A stretch of DNA of 64,000 nucleotides from assembly GCF_002127325.2 (NCBI RefSeq), contig NC_035438.2, positions 90,763,948 to 90,827,947 of the forward strand, given 5' to 3'. Position numbers and translations under genes: made by a program. Below, one piece after another: positions 11,165 through 23,463 of this stretch (within the stretch, counting starts at the first letter, position 1; each line of letters opens with the position of its first letter). Source of the DNA: Helianthus annuus (taxonomy: Eukaryota; Streptophyta; Magnoliopsida; Asterales; Asteraceae). Below the pieces are notes generated by a model. It worked only from the letters and a program-made list of their open reading frames with translations, was not told where the DNA came from and did no database searches.

Positions 11165-13385
11165 TCAAGCTTCATTAGAGGCATATGCTCCATGGCTCGA
11201 GCACGTTTAACAATTAAGGTCACATCAGGCAGTTGTGTTATTGGAACAATCTCTATTTTTCTTTTAGGATAATGTAGTTTCCATTTAGTAAAATTATGAC
11301 ACGCTTCAAATCTGACGTACTTCTATAGCTTTTGATCACCTCGTTTCATCTGAAAGTTAATCAGGTTTGTTTGACACAACTTCTATATGTCCCACCACGG
11401 TAGAGTCTTTATATCTTGCAAGTATCGGAAGTATTGAACTCCAACTCTATTTACTTTTAATTCCCCAAAAGTCAACTCTGGTATCCATCCCTAACTAACA
11501 ATATCCCCCAGTGATACATCCTGGTTTCTTGTAAAGAATGCGTGGTCTTCTAAACTTTCTTTCTCTGGACATAGCTTTAAATCAAGCCTCTCTCGCTTCT
11601 TTAATCTGATCTTTATCCAGCCTTGGAAATTCACCATGTTTGATTGTTTCTTCAATCTTTCCTTTTAACAAATCTTTCGTTTCTTGATCAAACATCTCAT
11701 GAAATGTTGGGAAATCACCAGTTCCTTCACCAGAATACTTAGGCATTTCATTATCTGAATCATCTTCCACGACAACATTATCGTAGTTATCAACCTCTTG
11801 AACGTATTTGAACACATAGTCATCAGGCTTTGCAATATCAATGTTGTTCAATTCTTCTTCAAAATCAAACTCAAATGAGTTTTCATCAATACCGCACATC
11901 TGCGCAATTTCTTCTTTTGAATAGTTGTGCACATATTCACCTTCTTCAATATCGTGGCAGAGATATATAGTTCTCTTGTTACTTTCAGGAACAGCCGTTA
12001 GAGGAACAACGCCTGTGAAGATTCCTGAGGTATCTTCATCATTCACAATATCATTATCATACTCCCCCTCTCTGTTAGCATCCTCTTGATTTTCAGTGTC
12101 ATTTATATACTCATTCAGAACATCATCTTTAGTTGTTCTCCCCTCATACACCACTAAATAAGTACCGCCCTGATTATTATCTTCATCGTCATAACCCTTC
12201 TCATCATTATCACCACGATCTGACCCGTCAATATCCAACTCTTCGTCATCCTCTTTTTCCTCTTCTTCGTCATATATACTCTTAACCAAAATAAACTTCA
12301 TAATATCAATTGCTTCAGTCTCAGTAGCAATCACATTTTTAGAAGACTTTTCTATTTAAGGCTCTGGTGATTTTCTTTCTCAGGTTCAGGTGATTTTTCT
12401 TTTTCAAGTTCAGGCATAATCTCTGAAATAGCATCAATCTTTCCTTTGCCTTTATTAGTACTAACAACATCTGGTTCAGCAGTAGACTTTCTAACCCTTT
12501 CAGCAACTCTAATCCCTGCTTCCTCAATTTCTATCTTATTGAATTCATCTTTAGTGTTCATTCCAAACCTCTTTTCTAATACTTTCTACAACATCTCTAG
12601 CTTCTTGTCTTTCAAACATTTATCAGCTTCTAAATCACTTGATGTCTTCCTTAATCTTTCATTCTCAGAAACAAGACTAGCTATCACAGCTTGCATATGC
12701 TTTGCTTCACTTTCCAATTTCTTTACCTTTCTTTCCAAATGTTTTATTCTCTTATCATTAGGATCATCGAGGAAATCCAAAATCATCGTATCAATGTTTA
12801 GAAATTGAAGATCATCATCAAATAGAAATTCGGTATCTATGAAAGATGGACCAATTGGATGTGATTGTTGAAGTTGTTGAGATTGTGGTTGTGCTTGAGG
12901 TTGAACTCGAGGTTGTGGAGAGATTGGTGGAATTGGTGTTGTAGGAACTTGCTGTGGAACTATTGGACTTTGTATTGGGATCACATTTTCTACTTCAGCC
13001 GTTGGTATACTCTTTTTAGTAACTACTTGTTCAGCTCCAGCAGTTGTTTTCTCGATCGTAGGCTCTTCAACTCTCTTTCTAGCCTTCTTAGTCAACGGTG
13101 AAGTAGTCTTCTTCACACTAGAACCAACTTTACTCTTTTGTCTCTTCGTTGCTTTATTAATTCGTCGTTCTTGATCTGAAGGAACATACGGTTCATTTTC
13201 ACTATCAGTTGACTTTTTCTTCCTTTTCTACCTTTTATTCCTTCTTAGCCATTTCTCTATCAGATGTGGCAGAAATCACATTATCTTCCTCACTTTCATC
13301 ACGAAACATCGTCTTTGGAGTTCTTTTCTGAGTTGTCCGCTTCTTAGTTGTCTGCTTCTTTGCCCTTCTTTTCTTTGAGTGAATG
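11165..13385 (-). pseudogene. Element B, Lys-rich and acidic coding region, broken
   Basis: Reading leftward from 13385, a Lys/Arg-rich segment with stops leads into an open 176-residue stretch (12586-13116). That stretch has a Pro/Gln-rich part (repeated PQ and QPQ) and then a coiled coil (about 12600-12760). A stop and a short stretch (12352-12561) follow. A frameshift near 12340 leads to a 250-residue, strongly acidic stretch (11582-12334), and only decayed sequence remains to 11165. I recognise none of this as a catalytic domain. It resembles the long non-polymerase C-terminal region of some Asteraceae copia-like elements, but that is recall only. Confidence 0.5.
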
Positions 13386-13797
13386 TGATTTAGGATCGAA
13401 TACGAACTCATGACGATTGCGAAGAAAACGTATCACGTGCGGAATCCGTGTACGTGTGTGGATCGAACATAAGAACAAAATATAATAATGATTCGATTAA
13501 TAATCTGACTATGTTTACACCTTGAATCACCTTGATCACTACTTTCTCTCTCTAGACCTTTAAAGCTCCAAAGATACAAAAGTGGCAAAAGTTGTAAATG
13601 AAACAAAACAAGTCCTATTTTTAAGGTTCTAAGGAAGGAGGGATTCTCTCATTAATATCCTCCCATTCATCCGGATGGACTCACTTCCATCCGTCCGGAT
13701 GGACACTCCGTTATATTTAATATTGCAAAAACCTTGTCTTGTTCTGTTTTTGCTACGATGCACGACTGACAGAAGTGATAGACATTATGCACTCACA
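13386..13797 (-). repeat. 3' LTR of copia-like element A
   Basis: Read on the minus strand it starts TGTGAGTGCATAATG at 13797 and ends CCTAAATCA at 13386. It aligns along its length with the 1580-1956 LTR (start, GGATTCCGCACGT box, GATCCTA end) but is well diverged from it. A TATA-like TTAAAAATAG lies at about 13614-13624, with two CATCCG-type palindromes upstream at 13668 and 13688. No primer site follows its inner side at 13385, which argues that it is A's 3' LTR inserted into element B's coding sequence. Confidence 0.7.
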
Positions 13798-15052
13798 GAC
13801 TCCCCTTTGGATATTACAACAGTCAATATCGTAGCTTTCTGTCTTCTCTCTCTCTCTCTTTGAGTCTTCTAGAAGCTTTAACACTCTTCAGCACCACAGA
13901 CTCCCTATTCAAGCTCTTCTTGATTCTGCGTTCTGAATCAGCTCCCCCTTTCGGTTGGCTCATTCTTTAGGCTCCCCCTTTCGTTAAGCTTCCATGCTTT
14001 TCAGGATCGACACCTGGTTCTTCATCTGAAAATCACAAATATTTAACATTGAAAGCTTTTTGAATGATAATCTGGCTCTAAACAAAGATGTAACAATATG
14101 TAGACTTCCAGAATTATCCGATTCTACTCCCCCTATCAAGAAACTCTATATCTGACAGTTTAAGCATCCAAAAACCTCATAGATAGTCATCCAAGTCCAA
14201 ATTAATGACCTTGTAGATTTTCACAAATTGTTTTTGAAATTTTCGTGTAAAACATCAAGTTTCAAATTAACGAACTTATTTATTTTCAGAAACATGTTCA
14301 GCATACTTAGATTTTGAAACTTAGCATTCAGACATCGGTCGTCGAAACTAAAGTAGAAACAAAATCCTTTTGTATTTTGTCTAAAACATAAAGCAGTAAA
14401 TAAATATTTACAGACATATTTTTGTTTGAGTTCGTGTCAAAGGATCACATCACTAGCACCGTTGAGCTATAAACACTTTAAGTTCGAAACGATTCACTTA
14501 GATTGTCAGTATATTGATCCACTTAAATTTTCACACAAAGTTCAACTGATTGGAGATACGAGATTAGTATTTTAAGAACTTAAACTTATTCACGTGTCCC
14601 ACCTCAGAATATACTCCCGTATCAAGATTCCCTAGATTCAGTTTTACAGGTTAGTTTACTATATTGATATCTGTACTTTAGGTTAGTGCGACACCTTGAG
14701 AGCTCAGGTATGAACTACCGTTAAGTTAAAGAGATGAAGGCTTGACTTTAGGTGTGTCCCACTTAGGGATCTTCTTTACAACTGCTCTAGATTTATATCT
14801 TTAGATATTTTTCAAATTTTATGCAGAGGGAAAGCTTTTTATAGAGCACGCAAAGTATTATATGAGGTCTAGGCCATTGCTGACGCAAAATCAGAAGACC
14901 AAGTATAATACCCCAGATGTCAAACAGTATAAAGACCTTGTATCTCAAAACCAGACAACCTCTCAAACGAGATTTCGGAGGTTATGCATACATCCGAGAG
15001 ATGTTCCCCACGAGATAAGCAAGATATTGATTTTATGTTTCTATCTCGAAAT
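13798..15052 (-). mobile_element. Element A PPT and 3' non-coding region
   Basis: The PPT (minus strand CCAAAGGGGAGTC) is at 13798-13810. From 13811 to 15047 I see no coding frame. GTGGGACAC boxes at about 14594-14632 and 14751-14768 match the box at 369-403. The segment ends at the TSD GAAAT (15048-15052) where Tekay3 inserted. Confidence 0.6.
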
Positions 15053-18000
15053 TTTCACCCTGTCTTTTGCGGAAGCGTAAGATGTGTGACTGGTTTAATA
15101 TCATTGCATTCAATCGTAATAAACAACTACATGATCAAAGCGATGTTCATCCATTCATAAAATTTATGTATTACAAACATTGTTTATTCAACTTTTTAAA
15201 ACACAACCTTCGACTAGGTTACAAACCAACAAAAGTGGATGACATCTAAACTTCTAGTTACGACACATGCGTCCAAGATCCATTCCTGTTACCTGTAATA
15301 CATGTAATTTTGGAAAACATCAACAAAAAGTTGAGCGAGTTCATGCGTCTAGTTTGTGTACTATAATTCTTGTAAATCTTTGAGAGACTCTTTTGTAAAC
15401 AGGTATGAAAAACGTGTATGAACATGAATGTTTTACAAAATTTTTAAGGCATGTGAGGACATGGGGAGTACTTGTTATGACTCCTTGTCGGAATACTCCT
15501 TTTGATTCCTTGTCGGAATACTCGTTCTGATTCCTTGTCGGAGTACTTGTTCTGACTCCTTGACTGTGTCGATTACCCTTGACTGTGTCGATTAACCTCG
15601 ACTGTGTCGATTAACCTCGACTGGGACTCCGAAACACTACTAGGTACTAGTTGTGACCATGAGTGGGGTTTAGCCGTACCCGTTAGATCTAACCCTCGTC
15701 CCTAATTAATGAATGTTTTTAATGGCTTGGTACTAGTTTTCACCTAGACTTTATGGCATTTTTAGTATTTAGTCTATGCTCACATGATCTAGTATTTCAT
15801 AGGCATTTCATACCGTTTTAGTATTTGTACATGTATTTCACCCCCGAGAGTTATAAAACCAAAAACTGTTAAAGAAAAGGGGGAGCATGAACTCACTATT
15901 TTGCGTCTTCAGTACTCGTAACTCAAATCTCGTCAGCAAATACGACTACCGACAATGTGCTAGGGTCTATTAGACGAGTGGGCCGTGCCTTGCCATGCCT
16001 TAGTATTCATGTTTTGAGTTACGCTTTCTTTATGTCTTTACATCATCCAGAGTTATAATACTTTTCAAGTATTCGTTTTCGTGTTTCCTTCCCAAGGATG
16101 GGAGTATTTCATACATGTATTCTTGTATTTGTAGTTTTGAAAATAATATATTTTCACTTAGAAATTATATGTAGACTTGTATTGTCCAAAAATATCGTAT
16201 CGTCAAGAAAATATATATTTTTATTCAAAAATCATATATCTTCTAAAATATTCTAAGAAAATATATTTTTACTTCCAAAGTAATATATTTCCTCTTTGCC
16301 GAAAATATGATATACTTTGTAATAATAACGAAAATCATATTTTCATTTCTTTCGTTTCCAAAATAATATTTACCAAAAATATATTGTAACGGTACTTCTC
16401 GGAATATTTCGTAAGTTACGTTATTGCGTTTGTTTTTACAATATCAAGTGTGTAACTTATATATTCCATTTCATGTAATTTTTGGTATTATTTTGGTGTT
16501 TGTAAATTCTTGGTATTTGTAAGTTATATTATTTTCCCTAAAATAATATAACTATTTCACATAATCACACACAATGTCTTAAATGTAAATATATATTCTA
16601 AATACATATTTACCCATTTTTATTTGTAAAAACCAATCTCCAATGCTTGTATTTTTGTTACAAAAATCTATGGCAAAGTTTGTATGGAAAATCATAGTTA
16701 AAAATACACTTGCAAACACTTGTTTAGAAAATATTTTCTAAGTGTTGGTATTTTTAGAAAATTTTGCCATAGTTTCCCCTGAAAATGGAGGTTTCCATGC
16801 TTTCAAGCATATCATTTTCTTTTGTAAAATCATCACCAGTCATCAACAAATCATTCAACACTTACCATATGTGAAAAATATGAAATTTACACTATGTCAT
16901 GAACTTGAAAATTTACAAGATTTGTAGTAACTTACTAGTGTGTTTAGTAAGCTTAGTTACCCTTTAAGGTGTCGTTGTTTATTTAAAACATCATTTTTGA
17001 AGAATTTAGATCTTTACAACTTGTAAAATATTTTTATCTAAAAATATTTCTTCTTGCATTTTTCTTGTTAAATACATGTTTATACACTTGATTAACCACA
17101 AAAAATGTGATTGGTTTCTTTAAGAACCAAGTTTATGTAAATCTTCTAATTTAACTTAGTTTCTTGAGAAAACTAGTTTTGTAATCACCCATTTACAAGA
17201 TTCATAACATGTTTCATACTTCATTATAGATAAAAATAACTTTATTTTTCAAGTTCATGTTTACATAAAAGATGACCATTATGATTTTCTTAAGATCTAT
17301 CCTTATACTTGCTAGATCATGTGTTTAATCATCATCTAGCAAGGTTCTTATTATGATCAACATCATAAACACAAATAATCAATCATCAAGAAGCATAATA
17401 ACACTTAACAACATGATTTCTTTTGATTTTTAAGCTTATGTTTAAGTTTCATGTTCAAGATTCATAGTGTTCTTCAAGATTAGTTACTTATATCATTCTT
17501 TAACCAACTAAATAAGATGTAAAATGGAGTTTAGATGATCTTACTACTAGCTCAAGGCTTGGGATGATCACAAGGTGAAGATGAGGTGGTTAATAGCACT
17601 AGAGAGAGGTCCTTCAAGTTTCAATGCTTCCACACTTCTTCATTAAGCCTCTTACACGATAGAACATGCTTATAATGGATGGAGATTGATTGAAAATGGA
17701 GAGTGTATGGTGGTGGTGTTGGGCCGTAGCTATGGAGGAAGGAAGGGAGGTGTTGGTGTAAGTTGAAAGTGATGAAATGAATGTGTATGCTAAGACTCAT
17801 GGTTATATAAAAAGTCTTCTAACATCTTATAAACTATTGGTTAAAATGTTTCTAAAGTATGAAACAAATCTATTAAACAATTGTTAGAAAATCATGGGGT
17901 GGACCCCATGTCTCCAACCGTGAATTAGGGGGCGGGGGGGGGGGTGCTAGTTAGGATGTAATGGATAGTTGAAGATCTTGGTTAGTTTTCAAGGATAATA

Positions 18001-18680
18001 GTTAGTGTTATGTGTGTTATGGTATTTTAGGATATGTTACGATGTTCCGTTACCATAACTAGCTTCATAATACTAAAACAATGCTTCAAATGAAAATTTG
18101 GTGTTTCGGGTAGTGTCCGGTTGTTCGGTTGGTTACCAGTTCGTTAACAGGAATGGATCATTATGTTGTCTTTTATGACAGTTTCGGTTCCCGACACTTA
18201 GGAAAGTATTTTGGACCATTAAACCATTTTTCTGCATTATAATTAGACGTTTAAATGCTGAAAATAGCTGAATTTTGGTTATTTTCTGTAGAATCTGCAC
18301 TTTTAGTGTGTTTTAGGCACTTTCCGACACTTTGTCTATCATTTAAGCATGCAGTTTTGTGGTCCTTACTTTCCTACACACTATACTAGTGTAATACCTC
18401 ATCTCTAGCTCATACAGGGCCTCAAAATATTGTCTGTCTATGTACTGAACTTCGTCAGCATTTTTTTTTGTTGTTTGTCTAATAATGGTGCCAATTATGT
18501 TCTGTGCATTGTTAGCACTATATCGTGTTGTATGTAGCAACGAATATGAAATGCCATTGTATGTATATAACAGTAATCAAAAATTCATTTGTCTTGTAAA
18601 CTAGATCATGCACAATTATTTAAGTATAGATTACTGTTCAACTAGTGTACGGAATGTACGGAAAAGTGACAGTTGTCACA
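15053..18680 (-). repeat. 3' LTR of Tekay3
   Basis: It is about 3.63 kb and closely matches 23464-27075. It ends ...GTGACAGTTGTCACA at 18680, followed by the PPT complement. Its outer end is eroded. Differences from the other copy include a longer G-run near 17930, a different 18140-18165 segment, and one extra 19-bp unit near 15560. Confidence 0.92.
15482..15630. repeat. Adjacent 25-bp and 19-bp tandem repeats in the Tekay3 3' LTR
   Basis: TCCTTGTCGG-type units start at 15482, 15507, 15532 and 15557 (period 25). TTGACTGTGTCGATTA-type units follow at 15560, 15579, 15598 and 15617 (period 19, the last one partial). The matching array in the other LTR begins near 23899 and has one fewer 19-bp unit. 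Confidence 0.88.
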
Positions 18681-18697
18681 GTCTCCCCCTGTTAAAA
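18681..18697 (-). other. PPT of Tekay3
   Basis: On the minus strand AACAGGGGGAGAC abuts the 3' LTR start TGTGACAACTG. Just upstream is the GAATTTCGGGACAAAATTC-type box (18700-18718) seen before the PPT of related chromoviruses. Confidence 0.8.
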
Positions 18698-18858
18698 GAA
18701 TTTTGTCCCGAAATTCAAGGGATGCCATTGGTCGCAGGGGAGTTGTGAATCAAATATGGTCACTTATGTTTAACATTTGTCTTCATGTGCCCATGTACTC
18801 TGGGTCATGTTATAAATTCTATCGTACTCAAGTAAATCAATTGTCTTTTTGGTGCCTT

Positions 18859-18940
18859 GTGGACTCTTGGTCCGTAACCTTAACAGGTTTTATAGTAATG
18901 TGGACTCTTGGTCCAAAACCTTAACAGGTTTTATAGTAAT
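18859..18940. repeat. 41-bp direct duplication
   Basis: Two head-to-tail units, 18859-18899 and 18900-18940, differ at two positions (GT versus AA after TTGGTCC). They lie in the decayed 3' internal part of Tekay3. Confidence 0.9.
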
Positions 18941-19882
18941 TTTGTCATTTTTTCAATGACGTGAATCTTATTTGTGGGAACTACGACTGTTCCTTGAGTC
19001 AGACTCCTCTAAAGACTAGACATATGAATGTGTCGCGATCACTACAGATCTTTTCTAGAAGTTTCATCATGTGCGCAATGGTTCTGGTCCCTACACCGGG
19101 GATTCGACCCTTTTAGTTTTCCAAATCACACTACGCCTTCTCTAGGTGAGGCTCTCATTAAAGTCATACTTCTTATCTCAAATTCTTACGATTTCCGCTG
19201 CTCATCGGCGCAATCTTTCTGTATTCCGCGGCTGTCTCGATATGATCACGTATCTGAACGATCTTGCCTCTAGTTTTTCCTGGACCATCTCGGACCAGTA
19301 GATTGTTTATCTTCGGTCTCCGTTCAACATGACGGGGATTGACTTATTACGTTCCATCTAACACTTCACACGTAGCGGTTTAAACGGCGGTGTGATAATT
19401 ACTGTTGTAGGAAGACCCCACTAAGGGCAAGTGAGTGTTCCAACTTTTCATCACAGTTTATCACACAAGCACGCAACATGTCCATACCGCCTGAATCTTT
19501 AGTAGCTTAGTCCATCTATGTTAATATTTAAGTTCTTACGATTAACGGTGCGCTGCAATCTTTGTGATCAGTAGAGATCGTGCAGCTTTTTCCTTCAGGT
19601 AATGACGTCAAATTTGCGGCGCGCAATACTGTATCTAGCTCAAGGTTTCTTCTTATGATTCCTTAATCAATGTGCCGCGTATGCAATGTTGTGGTCTCGT
19701 TGCATCGACGTACAATCGAGACTTAGTCAAGAAGCGTCACATAACTGCAACTCTAACACCTTAGCTCTTGGTTGCAGGTTTGGCATGGATCTCGTTCTTT
19801 ATCCATCATGTATCTTAAAGTTCTTACCTCGCGAATTCAGAAAAACGCTTTTCGTTATCATAGCACATAACTGTTCTTTTCT
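18941..19882 (-). pseudogene. Tekay3 3' internal region, pol no longer readable
   Basis: By position this should hold RNase H, integrase and chromodomain coding. I find no frame or motif for any of these on the minus strand. The internal region (18681-23463, 4.78 kb) is also shorter than that of Tekay2 (5.14 kb). The coding is either deleted or mutated beyond recognition by eye. Confidence 0.4.
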
Positions 19883-20813
19883 CTAAGAGTTGCAAGGTAA
19901 ATTGCAGCTATTTCTCACGACCTTCCTTGGTCGTTGGCCATATAAAAATGTCAATAAGTATAATCGTGATTTATCCAGGTATGGCTTGCACGTTCGATTC
20001 ATGAGGTCCATGAATATTTTCGATGCATGTGTTAAGCCAAATGGTATGACAAGGAACTCGTAATGCTCGAAGCGAGTCCTAAAAGTCGTTTTAGGGATAT
20101 TTCCTCTTGTATTCATAGTTGAGGACACCTTGTCCTCAAGTCGATATTCGAGTAGTAACTTGAACCTTACGATTCGTCTGTTCATGACATCAATCCTTGG
20201 CAAGGATTCTGATTCTCGATTCTCCGGATTTTATGTAAAATGGAACTGTCAACTTTCTCTGGGGATCCTTAACTAAGGATGTCATGTCTCTAATTTCCTT
20301 TGTCTAGCAGTTCTTGTCGGCATACCGGAGGCTCATGCTTCGCGGACGAAGCTAGTTGATAAGGCGTCATCTTGTCACTGGTGCTGCTTCTGGCACGAGG
20401 CTCATCTTAATCCTCTCTTGTCACTGCGGAGGGGCGTTCCTAGCAAGTCTTCAGAAAATGCTTCTGGAACTTCTTTCATCACAGGGATGTTCTCAGGCCC
20501 TATACTTGGATATCCAATCCATGCTGACTATCATGTTATGACTTCTCGAGTCAACGGTAACAGAAGGTTCCGGCCTTCTGAGTCCCTAAATACGATCCTT
20601 GATTGCTTCGTCTACTTAAACTAGCCTTCCGTATGCCCATTTCTAAAGAATACGGGACGTCTATTTTACTCGGAACTAGACCAAGCAGTTTCTTAAGTTC
20701 TAAGCATACAAAATTAAAGTTGATGCCAGTGTTAATAAACAATAGATGCATAAGGTTGGTTAATAGGGAACGTACCCGTAACCGCATCTGGATCCTGGCG
20801 TGTTTCACGAGTT
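19883..20813 (-). pseudogene. Tekay3 broken protease and RT remnants
   Basis: The frame after gag continues through 20551-20817. The aspartic protease active site, normally Asp-Ser/Thr-Gly, is recognisable but reads INTGI, so the catalytic Asp is lost. About 350 bp of unreadable sequence follows. Then 19883-20203 holds RT-like text: PRID, PKTTFRTRFEHYEFLVIPFG, and FMDLMNRTCKPYLDK. The segment that should carry the catalytic FIDD motif is missing. Several stops and shifts mean no enzyme can be made. Confidence 0.75.
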
Positions 20814-21920
20814 TCAATCGTGAAAACCCTTCCTTGCATGATTCTTCTTAGGGCAATCCTTCCTAAAGTGTCCTGCTTCACCACATTTGTAGCAACCTGG
20901 TACTCTCTTATTTCTCCCATCTGGGTACTTCGCCCAACAGGCGTCCTTGCTATGCCCTTCTTTTCCACACTTTCCGCACTTAGGCCTCAGACACCATCCT
21001 TCATGGTGGAAATTGCATTCCCCGCACCTTGGCTTAGTCCCCGAGTAAATTTTACTAACGGCCTTATTAGTGGCTCCATCAGTTTTCCTGCCATGCGGCG
21101 GTTTCACTTTATTCCTTTTGCCTGCTTTAGAGTTTCCATAGCCGGATTGTGTGCCCACCTTTAGGTTCGAAGACTTCCTTTTCTTATTGCCTGATGACTC
21201 CACATGAGTCTCTTTCTTGTTATCCTCAGATTCCGAAAATTCTCCCGCACATAGAGCTTCTTCAGTAAGCGTAACGCTTAAATTGATAGCCTCTGCGATG
21301 GTTGTAGGCCTTGAGGTAGTAACCAAGCTTCTGATCTGAGGTGCAAGTCCCCAAATGAATCGCTCAATCCTCTTGAATTTTGGCTTGACTAAGTAGGGGA
21401 CGACTCTAGACAAGTCGTGAAATCGCTGGACATATTCAGGAATCTTCGGTCCGTCCACTTTCAAATTCCAGAACTCCACCTCAAGCTTCTGGATTTCAGC
21501 CCTAGAAGAGTATTTCTTTTCTATCATTTCCTTGAGCTCGTCCCAGCTCAGTGCATAAGCAGCATCTGCACCAAGGGTCTGAACCTGAAGGTTCCACCAG
21601 GAGAGTTCGCCATCCAAAAACAACCCTGAGATATAGGTAACACTCTGTTGCGGCGAACAGTTACTTATTCTTAGAATGGAGTTAGTCTTTTCTGACCAAC
21701 GAACAAATGCAACGGCACCTCCTGTGCCATCAAAGTTTAATGGCTTGCAGTCCAGGAATTGTTTATAGGTGCAGCCAGTTGGAGGGTTATTTCTGGGAGT
21801 GCCCCCGCTATGTTCGGTGCGGAGGGCTTCATGTCGTGCTATTGCCTGCGAGATGCGTTCTTGAAGCTCGACTTCTGTTCTTGGTAACGTACTGGCGTTT
21901 GTGTCACGTCTGGGCGGCAT
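20814..21920 (-). CDS. gag: Tekay3 gag polyprotein (open, 368 aa)
   Basis: The start MPPRRDTN at 21920 matches the MPPRR start of Tekay2 gag. Residues about 50-230 form the retrotransposon gag (capsid) domain: YKQFLDCKPLNFDGTGGAVAF, LSWWNLQVQ, and IPEYVQRFHDLSRVVPYLV. A Lys/Ser-rich linker follows. At the C terminus are a CGECNFHHEGWC cluster, then CGKCGKEGHSKDAC and CYKCGEAGHFRKDC, two CX2CX4HX4C zinc knuckles that bind element RNA. The frame stops just after the last knuckle, and the downstream protease lies in shifted frames. The capsid could still be made in full, but no polymerase can be made. Confidence 0.88.
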   Translation of the reverse strand: MPPRRDTNASTLPRTEVELQERISQAIARHEALRTEHSGGTPRNNPPTGCTYKQFLDCKPLNFDGTGGAVAFVRWSEKTNSILRISNCSPQQSVTYISGLFLDGELSWWNLQVQTLGADAAYALSWDELKEMIEKKYSSRAEIQKLEVEFWNLKVDGPKIPEYVQRFHDLSRVVPYLVKPKFKRIERFIWGLAPQIRSLVTTSRPTTIAEAINLSVTLTEEALCAGEFSESEDNKKETHVESSGNKKRKSSNLKVGTQSGYGNSKAGKRNKVKPPHGRKTDGATNKAVSKIYSGTKPRCGECNFHHEGWCLRPKCGKCGKEGHSKDACWAKYPDGRNKRVPGCYKCGEAGHFRKDCPKKNHARKGFHD

Positions 21921-23448
21921 TCTTTTCTGTTAAAAATACGGGATGGATTAGACAACATTCCATAATTGTCTATAGCACCATAAGTAAACAGGTAATCACC
22001 CATTATCACAGGTATATATAATCAATGTATGAGCGAGGAAACAATTACTAAGCCTTCACATAGGCTTGCCAACATGGCTTATTGTTTGTAATAAAATGAA
22101 CTCGAGGTTACATCGCCTCGGTCATTTAGGTTTCAGTTATTTCCTGCTATATTAGCTTTATTGATGTGTATATTTTCCTAGTGATGGGGTTGTTCGTGTA
22201 GAGGTGATAGAGAGTGTAACGTCGCTGAATCTTTTCGAATGCTATCCATCTTTACTTGCTTAAATGTCTTTTCTCAGACGTCTCGTACATGAAGTAGGCA
22301 AAACAGGTTTCCTACTTTATAAAGTGCTAAGGCACTTGTCTAGGTATTGTTTTACCATATGAAGGTGTGAACACCAATAGATTATTTTTGGAGGGATGGT
22401 GATCTTTAGCTTGACCCGCAGATTTCACCAAGATTTCCATGCACTACAAGTTGTTATCACGTGGGCCCCCGTAATAATTAATTGTCTTGCACAGTTACCC
22501 CAGTTTTCCTTCGTTCAAGCAGATGATCAATCAATGGGGGGACACTACTGTCCTTATACCTCTTGTCTTGGGAAGGAACATTGCGGTGGTCCACACGCTA
22601 ACACTCGTTGTCGTTACACGCGAATAGGCACGATGATTAGATGAAGTAGGAATAAAGAGAATTCCCAGTAGTTGGAGGGGCACCTTCAAGACGAATACTT
22701 CATCTTCCTTTTCTGGTCAAGTATGTCGTCAATCTTGCTTCACAAAAGTCGCTGGGATCTCGTCCCGTTGATTAAGAATTCGTTCAAGGTTGCCGCCTCT
22801 GCCTCGCCATCATTACCGTAGTCAGGCACCTTCACGATCGAGAGGGAAGAGCAGCCATCTCCTACGGAAGCAAGTTCAGAATCTTGTCCGGTAATCACTC
22901 TAGCTATGAGCTTTGCAATGAACGCGAGGTCGATAGCTTCATCGTGCGGGTTGCGTACAGTAATAGGAGCCGGAGTCGAAAGTATCTTGTTCATGTCAAT
23001 AATTATTTCGTACACTTATTAGTATGTATTCACGTCAATATTTATTCCGTACACTTATTCGTATGTATGTATTGATAAACAAATATATTACCTAGCATAA
23101 AAAGGCATTTTGATCATATCACGTATAACTCTCGTTTTGGGGGGGGGTCATTTTTCTAGTTGTCGATTTACGACAGAAACACTACTTGGTACTCGTTCTC
23201 ACCAAGAGTGTACTTTAATTTTGGCAAGTCTAACTCGTGTAGACTATGCCTTAGTTGGCACCTTATCTTGAGGGTATTCCCTACTAATGTCCTTGCCTTG
23301 TCTTTTTTTTTTTTTGAAAAGTTTTTGACTCATGGATCTTGACGCTTACGTGAATGCAATGAAAACCTTTTTGTAAAACGTTTTCGTGAGAGAACTCTAG
23401 TGATTGTAGTCTAGACTCGAGAGAGAATCCTAGTTCACTACAATCGAT
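21921..23448 (-). other. Tekay3 untranslated leader
   Basis: This is about 1.5 kb between the primer site and gag. The only sizeable sense-strand ORF is a 91-residue one at 22740-23015 (MYEIIIDMNK start), with no recognisable domain. The rest shows no coding signal. Confidence 0.5.
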
Positions 23449-23460
23449 GCTCTGATACCA
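23449..23460 (-). other. Primer-binding site of Tekay3, initiator tRNA-Met
   Basis: Minus strand TGGTATCAGAGC lies three bases inside the 5' LTR. It fixes the element on the minus strand. Confidence 0.92.
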
Positions 23461-23463
23461 AAC

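Noticed and set aside
13675..13863. Plus-strand 62-residue ORF across the element A LTR border
   Set aside because: It crosses an LTR/PPT boundary antisense to the element and has no family resemblance.
20356..20851. Plus-strand ORFs in the Tekay3 pol region
   Set aside because: They are antisense to degenerate protease and RT sequence readable on the minus strand.
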